From: JBGSKV01 sp041740975
GTDB taxonomy: Bacteria; Bdellovibrionota_B; Oligoflexia; Oligoflexales; JALZUQ01
Reading direction: 5' to 3'
Length of the DNA: 8,829 nucleotides
NCBI GenBank assembly: GCA_041740975.1
Contig: JBGSKV010000095.1
Span: forward strand, 1 to 8,829
Of this stretch, positions 1-6,061 are shown one piece after another. How positions within the stretch are numbered: position 1 is the stretch's first letter; the number at the start of each line of letters is the position of its first letter. A model generated the notes under the pieces. It made no database searches, was not told where the DNA came from, and was given only the letters and a program-made list of their open reading frames with translations. The translations under genes were made by a program, and so were the position numbers.

Positions 1-104
1 GTGTTTTTAATTTTATTGAAGTCCACTATAACCGTAAGCGCCGTCATTCAACGCTTGGCTACGTAAGCCCGGTGCGGTATGAGGAACTTACGAAAGTTGC
101 TTAA
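1..104 (+). CDS. IS3-family transposase OrfB, C-terminal fragment (5' end outside window)
   Basis: The frame beginning at base 3 is open from the window edge and ends with TAA at 102-104, giving about 33 residues. It contains HYNRKRRHSTLGYVSP, the highly conserved tail of the IS3-family integrase core (rve), downstream of the last catalytic Glu, followed by a short tail ending YEELTKVA. The catalytic DDE residues are upstream of the window, so activity cannot be judged. In this family the full transposase is normally an OrfAB fusion made by programmed -1 frameshifting. It binds the terminal repeats and moves the element through a circular intermediate. The stop falls immediately before the right terminal repeat, as expected for an intact 3' end. 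Confidence 0.93.
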   Translation, partial: VFNFIEVHYNRKRRHSTLGYVSPVRYEELTKVA

Positions 105-134
105 CTGTGTGTCCGAAAAATCCTGGGAAGATCA
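105..134 (+). repeat. Right terminal inverted repeat (IRR) of the IS3-family element
   Basis: This is the stretch between the transposase stop (102-104) and the junction with the methyltransferase-like gene. Its outermost bases on the plus strand are GGGAAGATCA; read inward this is TGATCTTCCC, with GTGTCC/GGACAC further in. IS3-family ends commonly show this arrangement. The matching left repeat is not in the window, so the length is an estimate. Confidence 0.72.
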
Positions 135-878
135 CTTCCCAAAAGGATAGTCTGTGGAGCCTAAGACAATATAGCCGACGCCTGTGCTGGAAAGGGATTT
201 GTAGTACTGATTGAGGATTGTTAACCTATCGGCAGAATAATAATAGGTTCCAAAAAAATCAGAAATGACGTCAAAGGATCCTTGTCCCTTTAAAACATCT
301 TCCGCCATTCCTACCTGGTATTTTAGCCTTCCAGCATCTTCTAAATTTTTAAGCGCACCTAAAATACGATTCTTGCCTATTTCTTGCCAGTTATTATTAT
401 ATAGGGGACCCAGGTGTTCATGGACTTCAACTAATTCTTGGCTATTCAGGCCAAAGGCACTGTAGGCCCTAACAAAAAAACCCTTTAGATTTTCGGCATA
501 GGGATCGTCATTGTCTAACTCTCTAAGGAAACCCCAATTATCTTGAGCATTGATCGTAGTCACTCTGGCATCGGCACGCTTTGATGCAAACCCAATGCCG
601 GCAAGACCCCAACCTGATCCAGAGTCGCACCACCGAGTATTTAGTTTGGAAAGATTTTCTTGAAAACTTTTGGGAAGGTTTCGCTCGTACTGATGCAATA
701 GACGATCATTTGGATTAAGGTACTCTCGAACACTTAAGAGGGCATTTTGATTGAGACGTTTTTTTAAATCTTTGCACGGATCAGCCCAGATTGAATGAGT
801 GGGAAGAAAAAAACAGATAAGAATTGCGATGGGGAAACAAGGCAGAGCGTAGACACACTTTGAACGACCAGAAGTCAA
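132..878 (-). pseudogene. Exported Rossmann methyltransferase-like protein, 3' end cut off by IS insertion
   Basis: The reading frame gives 248 residues from a TTG start at 878-876, preceded by a G-rich Shine-Dalgarno (AGGGGG, 5-base spacer). Residues 1-32 look like a Sec signal peptide: R5/K7, then a hydrophobic stretch from about 11 to 28, with likely cleavage after SIWA. The mature part resembles a class I SAM methyltransferase. It has a glycine-rich motif I (DSGSGWGLA, 85-93), a second strand (ARVTTIN, 104-110), a motif IV-like FDVISDFFG (202-210) and a beta-5-like strand GVGYIVLG (233-240). The frame stops eight residues later, before the beta-6/beta-7 hairpin expected in this fold. The stop TGA (134-132) belongs to the IS end, so the original C-terminus has been lost. 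The specific substrate is unknown, and an export signal on a SAM-binding fold is odd. It may still be expressed as a shortened protein. Confidence 0.72.
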
Positions 879-883
879 TGCGG

Positions 884-889
884 CCCCCT
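884..889 (-). promoter_or_regulatory. Ribosome binding site supporting the TTG start at 878
   Basis: On the minus strand AGGGGG lies five bases before TTG (878-876). No ATG in the same frame is as well placed, because one further inside would remove the signal peptide, so this site decides the start. Confidence 0.5.
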
Positions 890-945
890 AAATCAGCAAT
901 TTGAATGCACGCATGGAAAGTTGCCTTGCGAGTACAGGAAGTCCC

Positions 946-954
946 ATTCTACCA
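946..954 (-). promoter_or_regulatory. Possible extended -10 promoter for the exported methyltransferase-like gene
   Basis: The minus strand reads TGGTAGAAT, a match to the extended -10 form (TGnTATAAT with one change), about 70 bases upstream of the TTG start. No good -35 box lies 16-18 bases further upstream. This is motif matching only. Confidence 0.3.
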
Positions 955-1023
955 AAATTCTTCGTTTGGCTCATTTAGCTATAGATTTTGATGGCTGTTT
1001 TGAGTAAATAAAGGGCAGAGAAA

Positions 1024-1028
1024 AAGGG
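1024..1028 (+). promoter_or_regulatory. Ribosome binding site of mtaB
   Basis: AAGGG lies five bases upstream of the ATG at 1034. It supports this start, which also matches the expected family N-terminus, with the first cluster cysteine at residue 11. Confidence 0.7.
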
Positions 1029-1033
1029 TCCAC

Positions 1034-2374
1034 ATGCAAAGCGTTTACTTCAAAACTTTGGGGTGCAAGGTCAATACCTATGACACCAACGCGTTGGCGA
1101 ATCAATTTCGACAAGGCGGTTACTCCATTGTCGACGAGCCGGATCATGCCGACGTTTCGGTAGTGAATACCTGCAGCGTTACCGAAAACGCCGACAAAGA
1201 AGCTCGCTATATTGCGCGCCGTATCCGACGTTCCAATTCGACTAGTCTCATCGTTGCCACGGGATGTTACGCCCAAACCGACTCAGTTAAACTGAGCGAA
1301 CTTTCCGAAATCGATCTCGTCGTACCGAATGAAGTCAAAGACAAGCTGGTTGAGTTTGTGACTGAGCGCCTTCGCAATCAAACAACAGAAAAATTACCGG
1401 CTGGTGTCACCGCCGTCACCGAGAATAAACAAAAACATTTCAAATCTTCGCTAACGTTATTTGATGAAGCGCATTCCGCGCAAACCCGCGCCTTTGTAAA
1501 GATTCAAGATGGCTGCAATGGGTTTTGTAGTTATTGCTTGATTCCTTATGCCCGCGGTGCTAGTCGCAGTGTCGAGCCGGATTTGGTTATCAATGAGATC
1601 ACTCGGCTTGTGCAGATGGGCACGAAAGAAATCGTTATCACGGGGATTCACGTTGGTGACTACGGCAGTGACTTCGAAGGTGAGAAACAAAATTTTAATT
1701 TTACAACGATGCTTCGCCAAATCCTCACCATAGCTGGCCTAGAACGCCTACGCATATCATCCCTTGAGCCATCCGAAATTAATGAAGAGATGGTGGAGTT
1801 GCTTGCCAGTCATCCAACTGTGGTTTGTGATCACTTTCATTTGCCGCTGCAGTCCGGCTGTAACAAGATCCTTAAAATGATGCGCCGCACTTACACCACC
1901 GAAGAATACGCTGCGACCGTCGCCCTCCTACGAAGACACTTCCCGAAGGCCAATATTGGTGCCGATGTGATCCCGGGATTTCCGGGTGAGACGGAAGAGG
2001 ATTTTGAAGAGACTTGTTCCTATATTCGTAAACTGGGACTCAGTTATCTGCACGTTTTCCCCTATTCGAAACGCCCGAATACTTCCGCTGCCCGTATGCC
2101 GAACCACTTAGATCCAGCTATCGTCAAAAAACGCGCGGCACGCTTACGCGAGATTTCTGCTGAGCTGCAAAAGGCGTACACGATGCCTTTCATTGGGTTG
2201 GAAACGAAGGTTTTGTGGGAAGAAAAAACCAACGATCGCGGTCAACGCTACGGTCTAACCAGTAATTATCTGAAAGTGATGAGTGCCAAACCCCAACATC
2301 AAGCTGGGGACATCAGTGTTTGTCACTTACACGGATTTGCCAATGGCATGACCCTAATGGGTTCTCACGTCTAA
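1034..2374 (+). CDS. mtaB: tRNA (N6-threonylcarbamoyladenosine-37) methylthiotransferase MtaB
   Basis: This radical-SAM enzyme adds a methylthio group to t6A at position 37 of ANN-decoding tRNAs, giving ms2t6A, which stabilises codon-anticodon pairing in the cytoplasm. The 446-residue protein has the family's full length and order. The N-terminal methylthiotransferase domain carries the three auxiliary [4Fe-4S] cysteines C11 (TLGCKVN), C47 (VNTCSVT) and C78 (ATGCYAQ). The radical-SAM domain has the CX3CX2C cluster motif at C161, C165 and C168 (CNGFCSYC). The last 70 or so residues fit a TRAM RNA-binding domain. The sequence TLGCKVNTYD favours MtaB over MiaB or RimO. The ATG is preceded by AAGGG with a 5-base spacer. 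Its stop overlaps that of the convergent lipoprotein gene. No defect is seen. Confidence 0.95.
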   Translation: MQSVYFKTLGCKVNTYDTNALANQFRQGGYSIVDEPDHADVSVVNTCSVTENADKEARYIARRIRRSNSTSLIVATGCYAQTDSVKLSELSEIDLVVPNEVKDKLVEFVTERLRNQTTEKLPAGVTAVTENKQKHFKSSLTLFDEAHSAQTRAFVKIQDGCNGFCSYCLIPYARGASRSVEPDLVINEITRLVQMGTKEIVITGIHVGDYGSDFEGEKQNFNFTTMLRQILTIAGLERLRISSLEPSEINEEMVELLASHPTVVCDHFHLPLQSGCNKILKMMRRTYTTEEYAATVALLRRHFPKANIGADVIPGFPGETEEDFEETCSYIRKLGLSYLHVFPYSKRPNTSAARMPNHLDPAIVKKRAARLREISAELQKAYTMPFIGLETKVLWEEKTNDRGQRYGLTSNYLKVMSAKPQHQAGDISVCHLHGFANGMTLMGSHV

Positions 2375-3882
2375 AAGAACGACTGCGCTTCGCAAGCCTT
2401 GAGTTCACGGTAACGATCTTGAACTTCCGTGTCCGCACTTTCAAAAAGTATGGCTTCCATGAGCTTTGTTTCCAAAAGATACTCGAGACGCTCCCACTTC
2501 ACTTTCGTGCGGGTGATCGCATCGAACTGCTTTTCGCTAACCAAAGCATTTTCATAAGTTTCTTTATAATTCGCGAACTGCGGATGGTCGAGCATCGCTT
2601 GGCGAGCTTCTTTCATTTCGCTCGTTCCCAAGATAAAATCATCGGCATAGTTTGCACTGTACTGGTTAAGAAAAATTGGCATGACTTCTTCGACCGAGTT
2701 TTTAATTTCGTTCATATTTGATTTGAACAAACTATCCGATGCTACCAAAACCTCTTCGGCTTCTTTGATTTTTCGCTCAAAACTTCGTATTTGTTGCTTG
2801 ATAAAATCCAAGGGATGATCTTCTTTGCTCAAGTCGTATTTCAGTTCTTCGGAAAGAGAAGAAATAATGTTTTTTTCCGAGTCGTTTAAATCCGCTGTCA
2901 AACTATCCCAAGACGCTAAACGCTGGCGGGCTTTTATTTTGCGATCTTGATCGCGGAGAAGCTGCGAAGACGTCGTGATCGGAATATCGTAGGATTGCTC
3001 TTTCATAATGACGTAGGCGTGGGCTTCATCCGAAGTGATGTTGCCATCTTTATTAAAGTCAGCGTCCACTTTATTACCTTTTTCGTCTACACCATCATAA
3101 GCGGCAAAAAAATAAGGGCTATATTCTTCACGATCATTGATGTCTTCCGAGCAGCCGGCGGCTGGACGGTCCGCCACCTGAGAAAAGAAGCCGCATCGAT
3201 TGGCCTTCGAAAGTTGCTTCTTATCGATGTCCCCGCCGACATAGTTCATCTGAGAAAATCCGCCCGAGAAACACTGAACCATAACGACTTGAGTCGGGGT
3301 TTTTTCCGATATTTTGTCTAGCTGATCCGTAAACTCTTGTACGCTATATTCACTTTGCCAAAGAGCAAGATAATTGATGTCGAAACGGTCCGGCTTGTGA
3401 GCGCCATGTCCTGTATAGTAGAAGCGAAACCGATCATCGTCTTCTAACTCTTCAGCGGCGACATCCATCCAAGTCATAACCGTTTCTTTTCGCGAGTTAC
3501 CATCGAGATTGCTGAGGTTATTGTGACGTAACGTACAGTCGGCTCTATCGCTTCCTTTAAAAAGAAAAGAAAAAAGCTTGTCATCGACGGGAAAATTGGG
3601 ATCTTTGGTCAAAATGTCTTTTATTATTTTGTTATTGCCGCCGCCAAAGAGTCTCGTGACGTTGTGAGCGTTATATTTATCCGCAAGTTTGTCGAAGAGT
3701 TTCATATTGGTCTCTAAGACCACTTGAGCACCGAAGGGATTATAGCCACCACCAGCTACCAAAAAGACTGAGTCTTCTAGATTCTCGAGTGTATCGAAGT
3801 CTTTTGCCTGTGATGTTGTCGAGATGGGTGAACAGGCGTAAAGAAAGCCGAATAACAAGATTCCAATAACGTATCGCGCCAT
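2371..3882 (-). CDS. Lipoprotein with caspase/legumain-like (clan CD) cysteine peptidase domain and EF-hand loop
   Basis: The 503-residue protein begins with a lipoprotein signal: hydrophobic residues 5-14, then the lipobox LYAC with lipidated Cys at 17. Ser at +2 suggests outer-membrane sorting. Residues about 36-265 look like a clan CD peptidase (caspase/metacaspase C14 or legumain C13). Strand SVFLVAGGG opens the domain, FYYTGHG places the catalytic His at 159, and VVMVQCFSGGF places the catalytic Cys at 204. Residues 275-286 form a textbook EF-hand loop (DFNKDGNITSDE) with D275, N277, D279, G280, I282 and E286 in the correct places. This suggests calcium binding, by analogy with Ca-dependent metacaspases. 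The charged region from about 310 to 480 is mostly helical and may form coiled coil. ATG is preceded by AGGAG with a 6-base spacer. The substrate is unknown. Both dyad residues are present, so activity is plausible but unproven. Confidence 0.82.
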   Translation of the reverse strand: MARYVIGILLFGFLYACSPISTTSQAKDFDTLENLEDSVFLVAGGGYNPFGAQVVLETNMKLFDKLADKYNAHNVTRLFGGGNNKIIKDILTKDPNFPVDDKLFSFLFKGSDRADCTLRHNNLSNLDGNSRKETVMTWMDVAAEELEDDDRFRFYYTGHGAHKPDRFDINYLALWQSEYSVQEFTDQLDKISEKTPTQVVMVQCFSGGFSQMNYVGGDIDKKQLSKANRCGFFSQVADRPAAGCSEDINDREEYSPYFFAAYDGVDEKGNKVDADFNKDGNITSDEAHAYVIMKEQSYDIPITTSSQLLRDQDRKIKARQRLASWDSLTADLNDSEKNIISSLSEELKYDLSKEDHPLDFIKQQIRSFERKIKEAEEVLVASDSLFKSNMNEIKNSVEEVMPIFLNQYSANYADDFILGTSEMKEARQAMLDHPQFANYKETYENALVSEKQFDAITRTKVKWERLEYLLETKLMEAILFESADTEVQDRYRELKACEAQSFF

Positions 3883-3888
3883 GTCCGA

Positions 3889-3893
3889 CTCCT
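3889..3893 (-). promoter_or_regulatory. Ribosome binding site of the peptidase-like lipoprotein gene
   Basis: The minus strand reads AGGAG six bases before the ATG at 3882-3880. It fixes the start, which gives a complete lipoprotein signal. The 115-base gap to the upstream YihY-type gene is very AT-rich and shows no hairpin-plus-U-run terminator, so the lipoprotein gene could be read from its own weak promoter there or by read-through. Confidence 0.75.
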
Positions 3894-3997
3894 AGAAATT
3901 ACCGTAGGACCGCCTTTTAATATATTTTAAGAATTTATAAAATGTTTTTTAAAGAACCAAATGGTACAAATTGGAAATATTAAGTATTTTTAGACCC

Positions 3998-4867
3998 TTA
4001 GATTGGATTTTCAATAGTTGATCTGACATATAGATTTTTCTGATATTCAGCCCCAAAAAGCAAAATGCAAGACATAATGAAAATCCAAAGCATCATCGCC
4101 AAAAAAGTCCCCACGATTCCGTAGACCGAATAGGTTTTGTCAAATGCTACAAAACCCAGAATCTCGCGCGTAACGATCCAGAGAAAACTCGCCAAAGCGG
4201 CTGCTTTCAAAGAGCTGCTCCAACTAACAGCCTTCGGGGGCATGACTTTATAAAGAAAGGTGAGAACGATGAGACTTAGCGTAAATGAACTGATGAAACT
4301 GACGATGATAACGATAACTGAGTTCTGCGTTTCTCCCACATAATGTAACGCGATATCAGCTCCAATGCCCAAGACCATGGCGACAAAGACAGCGAGCCCA
4401 AGGGCAAGTACAGCCAAAAACGACTTGATGCGGTCTTTTAGAAACTTTCGAATATATTGCGAAGGTTTTAAGTTTAGCTCTTGATGCCATATTTTCTCAA
4501 AGGCAAAATCAATCTGCACGAAGATCCCCCCGGCAGACAACAAAAGCATGACGAACCCGAGTGGAGCACCGAATGGAGCCTTGTCTTTCATATTGCCCAA
4601 AACCTCAGAGGCTAGTTCTGAAGCTTTAGGTGAAATCGAGGTGGAGATTAAGCTCAAAACGGCGGACTGGACATTTTGTACGTACGACGAGTAGGTTAAA
4701 AGGTAGCCCAGTACGGCGAGCAAAACTATAATCAATGGAAAAAACGAAAGCGCTGAATAATACGAAATAGAGGCGGCCAAGACGAGGCAGTCATCTGCCA
4801 TCCAATCGTCAAGAACCGCCATTAAATTTTTTAATTTTTTTCCGATTCCCGAAAAAAAATTAGGCAC
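3998..4867 (-). CDS. YihY/BrkB family inner membrane protein
   Basis: This is a multi-pass inner-membrane protein of the YihY/virulence factor BrkB family; the family's role remains poorly defined. From the GTG at 4867-4865 it has 289 residues. The family signature DDCLVLAASISYYSALSFFPL leads into the first membrane helix. It is followed by a long soluble loop, FGAPLGFVMLLLSAGGIFVQ, the conserved FEKIWH segment, and several more hydrophobic helices, about six in total. The tail is short and polar. The frame also stays open upstream to an ATG at 4957, but that would overlap the hemerythrin gene by 98 bases and has no Shine-Dalgarno. GTG 4891, GTG 4867 and ATG 4822 are the realistic starts. GTG 4867 overlaps the hemerythrin stop by 8 bases and keeps an amphipathic N-terminus before the signature. 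The family call is firm and the start is not. Confidence 0.85.
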   Translation of the reverse strand: MPNFFSGIGKKLKNLMAVLDDWMADDCLVLAASISYYSALSFFPLIIVLLAVLGYLLTYSSYVQNVQSAVLSLISTSISPKASELASEVLGNMKDKAPFGAPLGFVMLLLSAGGIFVQIDFAFEKIWHQELNLKPSQYIRKFLKDRIKSFLAVLALGLAVFVAMVLGIGADIALHYVGETQNSVIVIIVSFISSFTLSLIVLTFLYKVMPPKAVSWSSSLKAAALASFLWIVTREILGFVAFDKTYSVYGIVGTFLAMMLWIFIMSCILLFGAEYQKNLYVRSTIENPI

Positions 4868-5384
4868 GTTTTGCCAAAGGCGATGGCTCACGTTCCGAAA
4901 TTTGACCTTGCGTAGGCAGGCTATCCGCAAAGCCTTCTTTCGCGACGTTATAAGCATCGGCTAGAGCGTCCAAAGTTTCCGTGGAAAGCATTTTTGTAGC
5001 ATTCTCGAAAAGTTCGTTTTCCTCTTCTTTAATATGATGTTCAATATTCTCTTTGAGGACTGCAAGATGCGCCGCCCAAGTTTCGTCGGTGACCGGAAGT
5101 TTTTTGAGTTCACTGAGCAGATTATCTGCGACCCTATGTTCTTCATAGGCTTCGTGACTGGTAAATGTCGCATCTTCATGATTTTCACTTTTAGCTTCTG
5201 CTAAGAGAACTGCGTAGAGTGTTTTTTCTTCGGCACGGGCATGGGGAACCAAGGCTTCTTCAATGCGACTAAGAATGCTCGCGCGTTCGCGACCTTCGGC
5301 TTTTTCAGCTTTCTTAAAGAGTGACTTAACTTCTTCGTGCTCTTTTTTAAGTTGTGCGAATAATGCATTGTCTTTGTAGCTCAT
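4860..5384 (-). CDS. Hemerythrin-like HHE-domain protein
   Basis: The 174-residue cytoplasmic protein is an all-helical hemerythrin HHE cation-binding protein, predicted to hold a non-heme diiron centre that can bind O2 or react with NO or peroxides. Likely ligands fall in the usual helix pattern: H16 (KKEHEEV), H48 and E52 (PHARAEE, HxxxE), H83 (EEHRVA), and H116 or H117 with E120 or E121 (EHHIKEEENELF, HxxxE). A Pro/Gln-rich, poorly structured tail of about 20 residues follows the helices. ATG is preceded by AAAGGGG with a 6-base spacer. The 3' end overlaps the start region of the YihY-type gene, so the two are probably one transcript with coupled translation. A dyad over the -10 box upstream suggests regulation. 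The physiological ligand cannot be told from sequence. Confidence 0.9.
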   Translation of the reverse strand: MSYKDNALFAQLKKEHEEVKSLFKKAEKAEGRERASILSRIEEALVPHARAEEKTLYAVLLAEAKSENHEDATFTSHEAYEEHRVADNLLSELKKLPVTDETWAAHLAVLKENIEHHIKEEENELFENATKMLSTETLDALADAYNVAKEGFADSLPTQGQISEREPSPLAKRA

Positions 5385-5390
5385 ATGGGG

Positions 5391-5397
5391 CCCCTTT
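5391..5397 (-). promoter_or_regulatory. Ribosome binding site of the hemerythrin gene, inside a GGGGCCCC palindrome
   Basis: The minus strand reads AAAGGGG six bases before the ATG at 5384-5382. The four Gs are followed directly by CCCC, so the Shine-Dalgarno lies in a self-complementary octamer (5387-5394). Confidence 0.6.
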
Positions 5398-5426
5398 AAT
5401 ATGAATTGAACTGATGGTAATTCCCT

Positions 5427-5450
5427 ACGCTTAGCAATTATACTAAGCGT
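5427..5450 (-). promoter_or_regulatory. Candidate promoter -10 box within a perfect 8-bp operator-like dyad upstream of the hemerythrin gene
   Basis: The minus strand carries a consensus TATAAT at 5442-5437, about 53 bases upstream of the hemerythrin ATG. It lies in the 8-base spacer of a perfect inverted repeat, ACGCTTAG (5427-5434) and CTAAGCGT (5443-5450). No good -35 box is present 16-18 bases upstream. A dyad covering the -10 box is the usual place for a repressor or redox-sensing regulator to bind. The regulator is unknown, and the site does not resemble the NsrR or FNR consensus. Confidence 0.5.
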
Positions 5451-5485
5451 CGGGCGCTTTCATGGTTTGACATTACAATAAACAT

Positions 5486-5519
5486 GCCAGCGCGCAGTGG
5501 CGCAGGTGCATTCGTGCAC
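5486..5519. repeat. GC-rich patch with short repeats and a TTCG-loop hairpin
   Basis: Between the ohr terminator and the hemerythrin promoter lies a patch containing GCGCAG twice (5492-5497 and 5500-5505) and a perfect inverted repeat GTGCA (5506-5510) with TGCAC (5515-5519) around TTCG. The neighbouring sequence is AT-rich. It may be a regulator site or a small structured transcript; nothing coding was seen. Confidence 0.35.
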
Positions 5520-5560
5520 AGAAAAAAGTTTTGTATTTTTAGAGGGGTGTCTTAAATAAT

Positions 5561-5598
5561 CAAAAAAAGAAACGGCCCAAACCCTGAAGGCTTGAGCC
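5561..5598 (-). terminator. Intrinsic terminator of ohr
   Basis: On the minus strand, eight bases past the ohr stop codon, GGCTCAAGCC (5598-5589) pairs with GGTTTGGGCC (5583-5574) as a 10-bp stem with two G-U pairs around the loop TTCAG. A tract GTTTCTTTTTTTG follows. This is a strong rho-independent terminator and should isolate ohr from the hemerythrin transcript. Confidence 0.88.
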
Positions 5599-5605
5599 AA
5601 CATAC

Positions 5606-6025
5606 TTACTGAGCTAATTCGAGATCAACTTCCATATTTCCACGCGTCGCATTGGAATAAGGACAGACTTGATGAGCCTTTTCAATCAGACCTTCCGCTA
5701 TATCTCTTTCCAGATCAGGCAAACTCACGGAAAGCTTCGCGGCCAACTGAAACCCACCAGCCGGAAGTGAGCCAATATCAACAGAGGCCGTGACCGAAGC
5801 TTTGGTAATCGTAATTTTCTGCTGTCTAGCTACGTGACGTAATGCACTCTCGAAACAAGCTGAGTAGCCTGCTGCAAATAATTGCTCAGGATTTGTACCT
5901 TGGCCACCTGGTCCGCCCAATGCTTTCGGCAACACAAGTGTCACTTCCAAGTTGCCATCGTCTGTTCGGACTTTGCCTTCTCGCCCGCCTGTCGCAGTGG
6001 CCACGGCAGTATATAATTTTTTCAT
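5606..6025 (-). CDS. ohr: Organic hydroperoxide reductase Ohr
   Basis: Ohr reduces organic hydroperoxides, such as fatty-acid peroxides, with a thiol mechanism. It acts as a cytoplasmic homodimer recycled by lipoylated proteins. The 139-residue protein has the usual family length and start (MKKLYTAVATATGGREG). By alignment from memory to the Pseudomonas enzyme, catalytic Arg is R15, Glu is E47 (TNPEQLF), the peroxidatic Cys is C57 (GYSACFES) and the resolving Cys is C121 (HQVCPYSNATRGN). The last motif distinguishes Ohr from OsmC. The start at ATG 6025 has GAGGAG seven bases upstream; the frame stays open upstream to 6112, but that segment contains the promoter region. No adjacent ohrR regulator is visible. 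Transcription ends at a strong terminator. Confidence 0.96.
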   Translation of the reverse strand: MKKLYTAVATATGGREGKVRTDDGNLEVTLVLPKALGGPGGQGTNPEQLFAAGYSACFESALRHVARQQKITITKASVTASVDIGSLPAGGFQLAAKLSVSLPDLERDIAEGLIEKAHQVCPYSNATRGNMEVDLELAQ

Positions 6026-6032
6026 CGAAAAT

Positions 6033-6038
6033 CTCCTC
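6033..6038 (-). promoter_or_regulatory. Ribosome binding site that sets the ohr start at 6025
   Basis: The minus strand reads GAGGAG seven bases upstream of ATG 6025-6023. This rules in the 139-residue Ohr and against the 29-residue upstream extension. Confidence 0.85.
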
Positions 6039-6055
6039 GCTTTAGTGACCTCTGG

Positions 6056-6061
6056 ATTATA
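6056..6061 (-). promoter_or_regulatory. Candidate -10 box of the ohr promoter
   Basis: The minus strand has a consensus TATAAT whose expected transcription start, near 6049, would leave a leader of about 24 bases before the ohr ATG. Upstream TTGCGT (6082-6077) is a weak -35 with a short 15-base spacer. No OhrR-type palindrome is evident. Confidence 0.5.

Larger units (their letters stand above)
1..134 (+). mobile_element. Right end of an IS3-family insertion sequence (left part outside window)
   Basis: The first 134 bases hold the C-terminus of an IS3-type DDE transposase followed, one base after its stop codon, by a sequence resembling IS3-family terminal repeats. Read inward from 134 the end begins TGATCTTCCCAGG and continues to a GGACAC block, a pattern usual for this family, whose ends are TG...CA. 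The element abuts the leftward methyltransferase-like gene, and its terminal TGA serves as that gene's stop codon. The left end and the rest of orfA/orfB lie outside the window. IS3 elements usually make 3-4 bp target duplications, so CTT or CTTC (from 135) should recur at the other end. The family assignment is strong; the exact boundary is inferred. Confidence 0.85.

Noticed and set aside
61..97. Hairpin CGTAAG...CTTACG near the left edge, briefly considered as a group II intron domain V.
   Set aside because: It lacks the tetraloop and stem arrangement of domain V, and the same bases encode the conserved IS3 transposase tail in frame.
48..131. In-frame open stretch of 27 codons beyond the TGA of the methyltransferase-like gene, suggesting stop read-through or selenocysteine.
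   Set aside because: The TGA and what follows belong to the IS end and the transposase gene on the other strand, so no recoding is needed.
971..1276. Leftward open frame antisense to mtaB.
   Set aside because: It lies opposite a clearly conserved gene, has no domain or ribosome binding site of note, and is a shadow of mtaB codon structure.
2320..2721. Rightward open frame overlapping the mtaB end and opposite the peptidase-like lipoprotein gene.
   Set aside because: The lipoprotein frame has recognisable motifs and a good ribosome binding site; this frame has neither.
3934..3960. Possible promoter for the lipoprotein gene (TTGGTT and TATAAA on the minus strand).
   Set aside because: The spacer is only 15 bases and the whole gap is AT-rich, so such matches are expected by chance.
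5467..5472. Consensus TTGACA on the plus strand as a rightward -35 box.
   Set aside because: No -10 box lies 16-18 bases downstream and no rightward gene follows before 6182.
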